Origin: Luteolibacter ambystomatis
GTDB lineage: Bacteria; Verrucomicrobiota; Verrucomicrobiia; Verrucomicrobiales; Akkermansiaceae
Assembly: GCF_018137965.1 (NCBI RefSeq)
Contig: NZ_CP073100.1
Location: 2,987,754-3,051,753, forward strand
DNA: 64,000 nt
Direction: 5' to 3'
In this document: positions 8,947 to 17,273 of the stretch, in pieces
Layout: each line of letters begins with the position of its first letter
How positions within the stretch are numbered: position 1 is the first letter of the stretch
Notes under the pieces: model-generated
What the model saw: only the letters and a program-made list of their open reading frames with translations
Database searches by the model: none
Told to the model about the DNA's origin: nothing
Position numbers and translations under genes: made by a program

Positions 8947-10365
8947 ATGTCCACCATCTCCGAACGTCCCGACGACTTCCCGGACCGTTTCTCACCGATG
9001 CTGGTGAAGGAGCTGCGCCAGGGCTTGCGGGCGAAGACTTTCGTGATCGTCTTCCTGATTCTCCAGGGACTGCTGGGACTGATCCTCCTGGTGGCGAGCG
9101 CCGGGGCCACCTCGGCACGCGCCGGAGAAAAGGTTTCCCAAATCGTCTTCGTCTTCTTCTCGCTCGCCGTACTGGTGGTGCAGCCCTTGCGCGGCATCGG
9201 CGCGCTGGCCGGTGAGATCCGCGGCCAGACGATCGACCTGATGGTGCTCACACGGCTCAGCGCGATGCGGATCGTGCTCGGGAAGTGGGTGGCCATCGTG
9301 AGCCAGTCCGCGCTGATCACGGCCACGATCTTCCCGTATCTGATCCTGCGCTACTACTTCGGTGGCATGTCATTGTTCCCGGAACTGCTGGCGGTGCTGA
9401 TGGTGCTGTTCGTTTCCGCCGGTTTCACCGCCATCACCGTGGGCATCTCCGGCAGCGCGTCGGTGATGGTTCGCGGCATCATTCCAATCATCGCCGCCAT
9501 CCCGCTGATCATGTGCATCTTTGAATTCGGTTTCGGCGGGGAACTGGGAGAACTGATCGGTTTGTTCACATTCACCGACACCGGAAAAACCTGTGCGCTG
9601 CTGCTCTTCATCATCACGACCATCCACATCTCCTGGAACATGCTCTCGCTGGGAGCCTCCGCCATCGCCCCACATGCGGAGAACCATGCGACGCCCCGGC
9701 GTCTGGCCGCGCTGGCCGTGCTGGTGGTGGCTCCCGTGCTGATGCATGCCGCGGACATTCATTCGGAGGAAGCCATCGTCATCTGGCTGATCCTCGCCGC
9801 GCTGCCGATCGCCATCGCCCTTACGGAGAACACTCCTCTCGTTCACGCCATCGCCATCCGGTTCGCCCGGCGTGGCGCGGTCGGACGCCTTGCCGGACGC
9901 ATCCTCTATCCCGGCTGGCCGTCCGGAGTGATGTTCACCATCGCGGCGTCCGGTATCGGCCTGCTGATGATGCCGGTGCTTTCGCCGGGCAAAGACGTGG
10001 ACATGTGGATCGGCATGCTGGGAGGACTCGGCAGCCTCTTCCTGCCCGGTCTGCTGGTGATCGCACTCGGGAAGAAAGTGAAGGACCGGCTCGCGGTCTA
10101 TATCCTCGGATGGTCGATCTCCTTCGCTCTGGTCATGATTCTCTCCGCCATCACCGATGGCATGTCGTCGCGCGGCATGCTGTGGGGGTTCGTCTGGTGC
10201 CCGCTGATGCTACTCCCGATGTCCGACCACGGCATCAGTGATCACGCGCTGTTCATCACCGGCCTGATCGTCGATGCGACCTACCTCGGCACCCTGATGA
10301 TCATGGCCATCGCCGCCCAGCGCGGGATCAGTGAAATCGAACGCCAGGCTCTTGCCAACGAATGA
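8947..10365 (+). CDS. ABC-2-type transporter permease
   Basis: 472 residues, mostly hydrophobic, with roughly eleven to twelve predicted membrane helices. The N-terminus (SPMLVKELRQGLRAKTF) is the cytoplasmic elbow typical of ABC-2 permeases, and the early IRGQTIDLMVLTRLSAMRIVLGKW stretch is the conserved coupling region. It partners the ATPase immediately upstream. The last four bases overlap the start of the DUF58 gene, indicating translational coupling. Substrate unknown. Confidence 0.88.
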   Translation: MSTISERPDDFPDRFSPMLVKELRQGLRAKTFVIVFLILQGLLGLILLVASAGATSARAGEKVSQIVFVFFSLAVLVVQPLRGIGALAGEIRGQTIDLMVLTRLSAMRIVLGKWVAIVSQSALITATIFPYLILRYYFGGMSLFPELLAVLMVLFVSAGFTAITVGISGSASVMVRGIIPIIAAIPLIMCIFEFGFGGELGELIGLFTFTDTGKTCALLLFIITTIHISWNMLSLGASAIAPHAENHATPRRLAALAVLVVAPVLMHAADIHSEEAIVIWLILAALPIAIALTENTPLVHAIAIRFARRGAVGRLAGRILYPGWPSGVMFTIAASGIGLLMMPVLSPGKDVDMWIGMLGGLGSLFLPGLLVIALGKKVKDRLAVYILGWSISFALVMILSAITDGMSSRGMLWGFVWCPLMLLPMSDHGISDHALFITGLIVDATYLGTLMIMAIAAQRGISEIERQALANE

Positions 10366-11243
10366 CCGCCGAGGAACTCCAGCTCTGTCACAGCCGCGCT
10401 CTCGCTGCCGCCGGAAGGTTGCGGCTGCCTCTGCGCTCGAAAGTCTGGCGCGGCCAGGCCGGTGAATTCAATGGCGGTGGCACCGGCTCCTCGCTCGATT
10501 TCCAGGACCACCGCTCCTATGTACCGGGCGATGATCCCCGCCATCTCAACTGGCAGGCCTATGCGCGCACCGGGCACTACACGATGAAGCTCTACCGCGA
10601 GGAAGTGCGTCCGGTGATCGACCTGATTTTCGATGCCTCCGAGTCGATGTTCTTCGATCCGGTGAAAGCCGCGCGTTCCGCCGAGCTATTCTACTTCATC
10701 GTGGCCACCGCCCGGGCCAATGGTGCCAGCGTCGGCATTCACGTCGTCCGTGGCGATGCCTCCGTGCGTGTCGATCCGGACAGCATCCCAAGCCACCGCT
10801 GGCTGGACGCCGCCCGCGCGCTGCCAGCCGCGGATGCCTCCGCGCCGCTGGATCTCTCGCGTGTCACGCTCCGTGCCAATGCCGTGCGGGTGCTGATTTC
10901 CGATCTGCTGTTCCCGGGCAATCCCGATCCCCTGCTGCGCCATCTCGGCCAGCGGCACGGCAGCATCATCGTCTTCTCTCCCTTCCTCGCAAGCGAAGCG
11001 AAGCCGGAGTGGACGGGCAACTACGAGTTTGTTGACGCGGAGCGCCAGACCCGCCACCAGCACCGCATCGAGCCTTCCGTACTCGACCGCTACCTCGCAG
11101 CCTACGCGCGCCACTTCGATCTCTGGAAGCAATCGTGCCGCCGCCATCAGACCGCCTTCGCGCGCATCCCGGCGGAACCGGATCTCGCCACCGCTCTCTT
11201 CAGTTCCGCCGTTCCCGCGGGAGCGCTGGAAACGTCCCACTGA
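10362..11243 (+). CDS. DUF58 domain protein
   Basis: 293 residues containing the DUF58 signature, FQDHRSYVPGDDPRHLNWQAYARTG, near residues 47-70. It is followed by a VWA-like region with LIFDASESM (DxSxS MIDAS-type motif). DUF58 proteins are usually encoded next to MoxR and are thought to be assembled or activated by it. Translation is coupled to the permease (ATGA overlap at 10362-10365). No signal peptide, so the domain is cytoplasmic. Confidence 0.93.
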   Translation: MTAEELQLCHSRALAAAGRLRLPLRSKVWRGQAGEFNGGGTGSSLDFQDHRSYVPGDDPRHLNWQAYARTGHYTMKLYREEVRPVIDLIFDASESMFFDPVKAARSAELFYFIVATARANGASVGIHVVRGDASVRVDPDSIPSHRWLDAARALPAADASAPLDLSRVTLRANAVRVLISDLLFPGNPDPLLRHLGQRHGSIIVFSPFLASEAKPEWTGNYEFVDAERQTRHQHRIEPSVLDRYLAAYARHFDLWKQSCRRHQTAFARIPAEPDLATALFSSAVPAGALETSH

Positions 11244-11252
11244 TCTCCGCCC

Positions 11253-13076
11253 GTGCTGACTCTTTCCAATCCCTACGGCCTCTGGGCGCTGGCAGGCATC
11301 CCGGTGATCCTGGCCATCCACTTCCTCCAGCGGAAGTCGGTGGTGCTGCCGGTGTCCACGTTGTTCCTGTTGGAGAAGACGCAGCGCGAGTCAGTCAGTG
11401 GCCGCCGATTCGACCGACTGATGAATTCCATCCCGCTGTGGATGCAGTTGCTGGCGGTGCTGCTGCTCGCGTGGTTCCTGTGCGAGCCGCGCTACCAGAA
11501 ACCTCGTAGCACGCAGCGCGTCGCCATCGTGCTGGATTCGTCCGCCTCGATGAATGTCTTCAAGGACAAGGCGCTGGAACAACTGAAGGCGAAGCTTCCT
11601 TCGCTGCAAGGACCGGCCGCCGCGCTGGATCTCATCGTGTTCGAAAGCACGCCCGGCCGACCACGGCTCTATGCCGGCGACTCTCCTGAGAAGCTGTTGG
11701 AAGCGCTCAAGGACTGGCGGCCACGGGATGGACTCATTGACCCCTCGCAGGCGCTGCGCCTCGCACGCTCGTTGGTTTCACGGGAAGGCATTGTCGTTTA
11801 CGTCACGGACACGCCTGCGGAAACGCTGCCCTTTGACGCCCGCCTGCTGGCGGTGGGCGAACCGATCGACAACGTCGGCTTCACCGGCATCTCGTTCACC
11901 CACGAGGAAGGCGCGCTGGTCTGGCGGGCACTGGTGCGGAACTACGGCACCGGTCCGGTGGACCGCACCTGGACCTTGGAGAGCCCGGGCGGCCGCAGCG
12001 AGGCCAAGCCGATCCATCTCGATCCGAACGGCCTCGCATCCTTGCAAGGAGCCTTCCCTCCCGGCACCGACAAGGCACGTCTGGTACTTTCCGCCGACCG
12101 CTTCACCACCGACGACATCCTACCGCTGGTCGTTCCGAAACCGAAACCGCTTTCGCTCTTCGCCGGCACTTCGGAGACCTTCCAGGATCTCACGAACAAA
12201 CTGCTGCGTTCCATCGAAGGCATGGCTCCTGCCAACGACGCCTCCGAATCGGATCTCGCGCTGATCAGCTACGACCCACTCGACCCGATCCTGCCGCCGG
12301 GCAATGCGGTGGTGTTCGTCCACGATTCCACCAAAGGCGGTGCGTATCTCAAAGGTGGGATCGTCCCACAACCCCACCCCTTGATGGACGGGCTCAACTG
12401 GCAGGCCCTGCTGGTGCGCGAGACGATCACGCTGCAACGCACGGCCGCGGACCAGGTGCTGCTGTGGCAGGGCGACCGGCCGCTGATTTTCCTGCGCGAC
12501 ATCGCCGCCACCGCGGAGCGTCCCGCCGCACGGCAGTTGTGCTTCAACTTCGACCTCCGCCTTTCGAATGCGGCCACACAGCCCGCCTTCATCGTGATGC
12601 TGCATCGCTTCGCCGAATCGATCCGGGACTCGAAGGTGGCTCCTGCTTCGGAAAATCTGGAAACCAACCAGTCGATCCGGCTCGCCTCGCATCCCGGTGC
12701 GGAAGGCAAACCCGCCGCTCCGCTCGAAGCCACCGCGCTCGATCCGGATGGCAAACCCGCGGCCGTGTCCCGCATCAAGCCGGGCGATCCATTGCAGGCT
12801 CCGCTCGATCCCGGATTCTTTACCGTGAAGCAGGGCGATGAAACGTTGCTGGAAGCTTCCGTCCACTATGGCGACACCCGCGAGGCGGACTTCACCGCGT
12901 GTGGCGCGGCCGATACCTTGAACCAAGGCACCGGCGAGGCCGTCGAACGCCACACCATGGAAGATCCGCTCTGGAGGATCGGCCTGCTTGTCCTGATCGC
13001 CGTCCTGCTGGTGTCGTGGCACTATACGGTGGGACGCTCTCGTTCCTCCGCCGAACCGAACCTCTCTCATTCGTGA
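11253..13076 (+). CDS. BatA-like membrane protein with von Willebrand A domain
   Basis: 607 residues. The N-terminal membrane module (LSNPYGLWALAGIPVILAIHFLQRKS and a second helix near 62-77) is the BatA N-terminal domain, followed by a VWA domain with the MIDAS motif DSSAS at 95-99. A C-terminal helix (about residues 575-592) anchors the far end. Such proteins present a metal-dependent adhesion domain in the periplasm and act with MoxR and DUF58. Translation starts at GTG 11253. The stop overlaps the next start by four bases. Confidence 0.85.
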   Translation: MLTLSNPYGLWALAGIPVILAIHFLQRKSVVLPVSTLFLLEKTQRESVSGRRFDRLMNSIPLWMQLLAVLLLAWFLCEPRYQKPRSTQRVAIVLDSSASMNVFKDKALEQLKAKLPSLQGPAAALDLIVFESTPGRPRLYAGDSPEKLLEALKDWRPRDGLIDPSQALRLARSLVSREGIVVYVTDTPAETLPFDARLLAVGEPIDNVGFTGISFTHEEGALVWRALVRNYGTGPVDRTWTLESPGGRSEAKPIHLDPNGLASLQGAFPPGTDKARLVLSADRFTTDDILPLVVPKPKPLSLFAGTSETFQDLTNKLLRSIEGMAPANDASESDLALISYDPLDPILPPGNAVVFVHDSTKGGAYLKGGIVPQPHPLMDGLNWQALLVRETITLQRTAADQVLLWQGDRPLIFLRDIAATAERPAARQLCFNFDLRLSNAATQPAFIVMLHRFAESIRDSKVAPASENLETNQSIRLASHPGAEGKPAAPLEATALDPDGKPAAVSRIKPGDPLQAPLDPGFFTVKQGDETLLEASVHYGDTREADFTACGAADTLNQGTGEAVERHTMEDPLWRIGLLVLIAVLLVSWHYTVGRSRSSAEPNLSHS

Positions 13077-15793
13077 CCCTGCCCGTCTTCCAAGCTCCCG
13101 AATGGTTCCTGCTGATCCCGGCGCTCGCACTGCTGGGGTGGTTCTGGCGTCCGCTGAAGCTGCACTCACCATTGCGCGCGCTGATCCTCCTGATCATCAC
13201 CTTGATCCTCGCCGATCCACGGATGCGCCGGCAACAGGATGCTCTCGACCTGTGGGTGCTGCTCGATCGCTCCGATTCCACCGAGTCCATCGTCGATCAG
13301 GGCCTGCCGGAGTGGCGGAAGCTGCTGGAGAAATCGAAACCCTCGCGGCATGACACGCTCCACTTCGTGAACTACGCCGCCGAGGTCGTGGAACTGGGCA
13401 AGGACGGCGATACCTTCACCGGCTCGCGCAAGCTGACGCGCACCAATCTCGCGCTGGAAAACATCGCCGCCATGGCGGACGAGAAGAAGCCCTCGCGCGT
13501 GCTGGTCTTCACCGATGGATTCTCCACGGAGCCCCTTCATGAAAGCGCCGCCCAACTTGAATCCCGCGGCATTCCGGTGGATTTCCGGTTGATCCGCGAG
13601 GAGACCGAGGAGGACTTCCGCATCGCGCGTCTGGAGTTCCCGGAGCGGGTGCAGGCGGGTGAGCCGTTCCTGCTCGGCGTGATCGCCCGCGGTTCGAAGG
13701 ACATCACCGTACCGCTGGTGCTCCGCCGCAACGGCCAGAAGCTCACCGAAACCACCGTCACCCTGGTCAATGGCGCGGGCAAGGTGGAGTTCACCGACCG
13801 CATCCCGCGCACCGGCTCCTTCGAATACGAGGCGGAGATCCTTCCCGAGAAGGACGCGCATCCGGGCAACAACCGCTTCAACCGCTGGATTGAGATCGCG
13901 GGCGGGCCGCGCATCGTGCTGGCCACCCGCTACGCCGATGATCCGGTGGCGAAAGTACTAGAAACGCAGGACTTCACCGTGCAGACGATTTCCGATCCCG
14001 GCCAGTTGCGCCCGGGCCTGCTGGCGGGCGCGAGGGCGGTGGTCTTCAACAACATCCCCGCCCACGAGGTGCCCACCGATTTCCTCAAGGCGCTCGACTT
14101 CTACGTCCGCGAGCAAGGTGGCGGCTTCCTGATGGTCGGCGGCGAGAGGTCGTTCGGTTCCGGCGGCTATTTCCAGTCCGCGATCGATCCGCTGCTGCCG
14201 GTGTCGATGGAGCTCAAGACCGAGCACCGCAAGCTCTCCGTGGCGCTCGCCATCGCCATGGACCGCTCCGGCTCCATGTCCGTGAACGTGGCGGGAGGAG
14301 TGACCAAGATGGATCTCGCCGACAATGGTGCGGCGAACGCGATCGAACTGCTCGGTCCGATGGACCAGGTTTCGGTGATCGCGGTGGACAGCGCCCCGGA
14401 GGTGTTCGTGCCGATGTCACGCGTGGAGAACCACAAGAAGGAGTTCCAGACCCGCGCGCGCAAGATCCGCTCGGAAGGCGGTGGTATTTTCATCTATGAA
14501 GCGCTCAAGGCCGGATGGGACCAGTTGAAGAAAACCAATGTCGGCACGCGCCACATGATCCTCTTCGCCGATGCAAACGACTCGGAGGAACCCGGCGACT
14601 ACAAGAAGCTGCTGGCGGAGATGACCAGTGAAGGCTGCACCGTGACCATGATCGGCATGGGCACGAAGAAGGACCAGGACTCCGCCCTGCTGGAGGACAT
14701 CGCCAAGCTCGGCAACGGCCGCATCTATTTCGCCGAGCAGCCGATGGACATCCCCAACGTGTTCTCCCAGGAAACGGTGACCATCGCCCGCTCCGCTTTC
14801 GTGAAAGACCCGGTCGGAGCCAAGGCCACCGGCCGCTGGACCGAGGTGTCTCCGAAGCCGCTCGACTGGCTCGCGGAAACCGATGGCTACAACCTTTCCT
14901 ATGCCCGCGAGGACGCCACCGTCTCGCTGGTCACCACCGATGAATACCTCGCACCACTGGTCGCACAGGCACGCCGGGGACTCGGCCGCACCGCCGCGAT
15001 CTCCTTTCCGCTCGGCGGCGAGTTTTCAGAAAAGGCCCGCGCTTGGTCCGGCTATGGCGATTTCGTCCAGACCGTTACCCGTTGGCTGATGGGGAACGAA
15101 GTCCCGCCCGGAATCGGCATCCGCCACCGCCTCGATGGCACCCGCCTGACGGTGGACCTGCTCTATGACGAGGCGCTGTGGTCGGAGAAACTGGCCGCCA
15201 TGCCACCGAGGATCAAACTCGTGGAGGAAGGCGGCGTGCCCTATGACGTGGCGTGGAAACGCATCGCGCCGGGACACTTCAGCGTGACACGCGATCTGGA
15301 AGCCGGTTCGGTGGTTCGTGGCGCGATCCAGGTGGGCAGCGTGGCCCTGCCCTTCGGTCCCATCAGCGTGGGGGCATCGGTCGAGTGGGCTTTCGAACCG
15401 GAACGCATCGCCGAGTTGCGGGCCGTCTCCACCCAGACCGGTGGCCGCGAGCTTCTCAATCTGGAGAACGCCTGGCTGCGTCCGCCATTCATCCACGAGG
15501 CCTCGCTGAAGCTGCCGCTCGCGATCGCGTTGATGGGTTTGATCCTCGCGGAAGCCCTTTTCACCCGCACCGGTTGGAAGCTCCCCGCCTTCTCCTTGCC
15601 TGCGGGCAAACGGGTCCGCACCCCGCGTCCAGCCCGGGTGGCGAAGTCCCGCACCGCTGCCTCCACGCCCGTCGTCGAAGAAATGCCCGAACCAGAAGCG
15701 GATGACCAACCGGTTCCGAATGTCCCGCAGATGCCGCCCACCGAGGACACCGACCGCCGCTCCCGCTTCCAGCGTGCGAAGGACCGGCGCTGA
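13073..15793 (+). CDS. Large membrane protein with VWA and glutamine-amidotransferase-like domains
   Basis: 906 residues from the GTG at 13073, which overlaps the previous stop as GTGA; the longer frame from 12899 would lie inside the upstream gene. Two N-terminal helices (about 10-25 and 35-48) precede a first VWA-like segment with DRSDS at 65-69. Then comes a GATase1-like domain (GGGFLMVGGERSFGSGGY) and a second full VWA with MDRSGSM (Asp 397). A C-terminal helix is followed by a charged, proline-rich tail. Proteins of this architecture are frequent in Verrucomicrobia and Planctomycetes beside MoxR/DUF58. It closes the operon, 21 bases before a convergent gene. Confidence 0.85.
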   Translation: MTLPVFQAPEWFLLIPALALLGWFWRPLKLHSPLRALILLIITLILADPRMRRQQDALDLWVLLDRSDSTESIVDQGLPEWRKLLEKSKPSRHDTLHFVNYAAEVVELGKDGDTFTGSRKLTRTNLALENIAAMADEKKPSRVLVFTDGFSTEPLHESAAQLESRGIPVDFRLIREETEEDFRIARLEFPERVQAGEPFLLGVIARGSKDITVPLVLRRNGQKLTETTVTLVNGAGKVEFTDRIPRTGSFEYEAEILPEKDAHPGNNRFNRWIEIAGGPRIVLATRYADDPVAKVLETQDFTVQTISDPGQLRPGLLAGARAVVFNNIPAHEVPTDFLKALDFYVREQGGGFLMVGGERSFGSGGYFQSAIDPLLPVSMELKTEHRKLSVALAIAMDRSGSMSVNVAGGVTKMDLADNGAANAIELLGPMDQVSVIAVDSAPEVFVPMSRVENHKKEFQTRARKIRSEGGGIFIYEALKAGWDQLKKTNVGTRHMILFADANDSEEPGDYKKLLAEMTSEGCTVTMIGMGTKKDQDSALLEDIAKLGNGRIYFAEQPMDIPNVFSQETVTIARSAFVKDPVGAKATGRWTEVSPKPLDWLAETDGYNLSYAREDATVSLVTTDEYLAPLVAQARRGLGRTAAISFPLGGEFSEKARAWSGYGDFVQTVTRWLMGNEVPPGIGIRHRLDGTRLTVDLLYDEALWSEKLAAMPPRIKLVEEGGVPYDVAWKRIAPGHFSVTRDLEAGSVVRGAIQVGSVALPFGPISVGASVEWAFEPERIAELRAVSTQTGGRELLNLENAWLRPPFIHEASLKLPLAIALMGLILAEALFTRTGWKLPAFSLPAGKRVRTPRPARVAKSRTAASTPVVEEMPEPEADDQPVPNVPQMPPTEDTDRRSRFQRAKDRR

Positions 15794-15814
15794 ACGGGAG
15801 CCCGGATGCCACGA

Positions 15815-17272
15815 CTACGTCAGGATCGCTTTCACCGGAGCGGCAGGTTCCACGCCGGTCAGTTTCATATCCAGCCCTTGGTATTTCACCGTGAAGCGGC
15901 TGTGGTCGATGCCGAACTGCTGTAGCAGCGTGGCGTGAAGATCTCGCACGTGAACCACGTCCTGCACCGCTGCATATCCCATCTCATCGGTGGCACCGTG
16001 GACGGTGCCCGGTTTGATCCCAGCGCCGGCCATCCACAAGCTGAAGCCCTTGATGTGATGGTCGCGGCCACTGCCCTGGCCCATCGGTGTGCGTCCGAAT
16101 TCTCCGCCCCATATGATGAGCGTGTCCTCCAATAGTCCACGCTGCTTCAGATCCTTCACCAGCGCCGCGGAAGCCTGATCGGTGAGCCGCGCGCACTCGG
16201 GCAGTTGCTTTTCGATGTTTCCGTGATGGTCCCAACCACGGTGATAGAGCTGCACGAAGCGCACGCCTCGCTCGAGCATCCGCCGGGCGAGGAGGCAGTT
16301 GCTCGCAAACGAGCCATCACCGGGAGTCTTCACGCCGTAGAGATCACGGATGTGCTGGGGCTCGTCCCGCATGTCCGTCAGTTCCGGCACCGAGGTTTGC
16401 ATCCGGAACGCCATCTCATACTGGGCGATACGCGTTTCGATCTCCGGATCGACACGCTCCTCCCGCAGGATGCCGTTCAGGCGCCCGATCTCATCGATCA
16501 CCTGCCGCTGGGTGGATTGGCAAACGCCGTCCGGACTGCCGACATAGTGGACGGCATTGCCCTTGCTCTGGAACTGGACACCCTGGAACTTGCTGGGCAG
16601 GAAGCCCGCGCTCCACTGCCGCGCCGAGATCGGCTGGTCCGGTTCCGACCCGCGGGAAACCATCACCACATAGCCCGGCAGATCCTGGGTCTCCGCACCC
16701 AGCCCGTAGAGCAACCACGAACCCATGCTCGGCCGCCCTTTGAGGATCGAGCCGCTGTTCATGAATGCGTGCGCCGGATCATGGTTGATCTGTTCCGTCA
16801 CCATCGAGCGGATCACGCAGATCTCATCCGCGATCGAGCCGATGTGTGGAAACAGTTCGGAAATCTCGACCCCGCTCTGTCCGAACTTCCGAAACTTCGT
16901 GAACGAACCACGCGCGACCAGCTTCGAGCCCTGGAGCTGGGCAAGCTGCTGTCCGGCAGTGAAGGAGGCCGGGAATTCCCTGCCATGAAGCGCATCGAGC
17001 GCGGGCTTCGGATCGAAGGTCTCCAGGTGGGAAGGCCCGCCGGCCATGCACAGGTGGATCACGCGTTTCGCCCGCGCCGGAAAATGCAGCCCGCCCCGCC
17101 CCTGGATGAAGGGCAGCCCCGCCAGCGGCTCCTGCTCTGCAAGACTCCTGCCTCCCCCGAGCAGTTGTGCGAACGCCAGCCCGCCGAGACCGGCGAAGCT
17201 GCGCTTGAGAAAAGTACGACGGCTCCAGTCGAGCTGATGTCGTTCGAGATGTTCGATGAAGGGATGTTTCAT
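15815..17272 (-). CDS. DUF1501 family Tat-exported protein
   Basis: 485 residues. The twin-arginine signal SRRTFLKRSFAGLGGLAFAQLL leads into a DUF1501 domain, an alkaline-phosphatase/sulfatase-superfamily fold very abundant in Planctomycetes and Verrucomicrobia. Family markers include LCMAGGPSHLETFDPKP, GPRFVQLYHRGWDHH-like HGN segment, and IIWGGEFGRTPMGQGSGRDHH near the C-terminus. These proteins are nearly always encoded right after a PSCyt/DUF1549/DUF1553 protein and are thought to be its exported partner. Here the ATG lies one base after that gene's stop. The substrate is not known. Confidence 0.93.
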   Translation of the reverse strand: MKHPFIEHLERHQLDWSRRTFLKRSFAGLGGLAFAQLLGGGRSLAEQEPLAGLPFIQGRGGLHFPARAKRVIHLCMAGGPSHLETFDPKPALDALHGREFPASFTAGQQLAQLQGSKLVARGSFTKFRKFGQSGVEISELFPHIGSIADEICVIRSMVTEQINHDPAHAFMNSGSILKGRPSMGSWLLYGLGAETQDLPGYVVMVSRGSEPDQPISARQWSAGFLPSKFQGVQFQSKGNAVHYVGSPDGVCQSTQRQVIDEIGRLNGILREERVDPEIETRIAQYEMAFRMQTSVPELTDMRDEPQHIRDLYGVKTPGDGSFASNCLLARRMLERGVRFVQLYHRGWDHHGNIEKQLPECARLTDQASAALVKDLKQRGLLEDTLIIWGGEFGRTPMGQGSGRDHHIKGFSLWMAGAGIKPGTVHGATDEMGYAAVQDVVHVRDLHATLLQQFGIDHSRFTVKYQGLDMKLTGVEPAAPVKAILT

Positions 17273-17273
17273 C

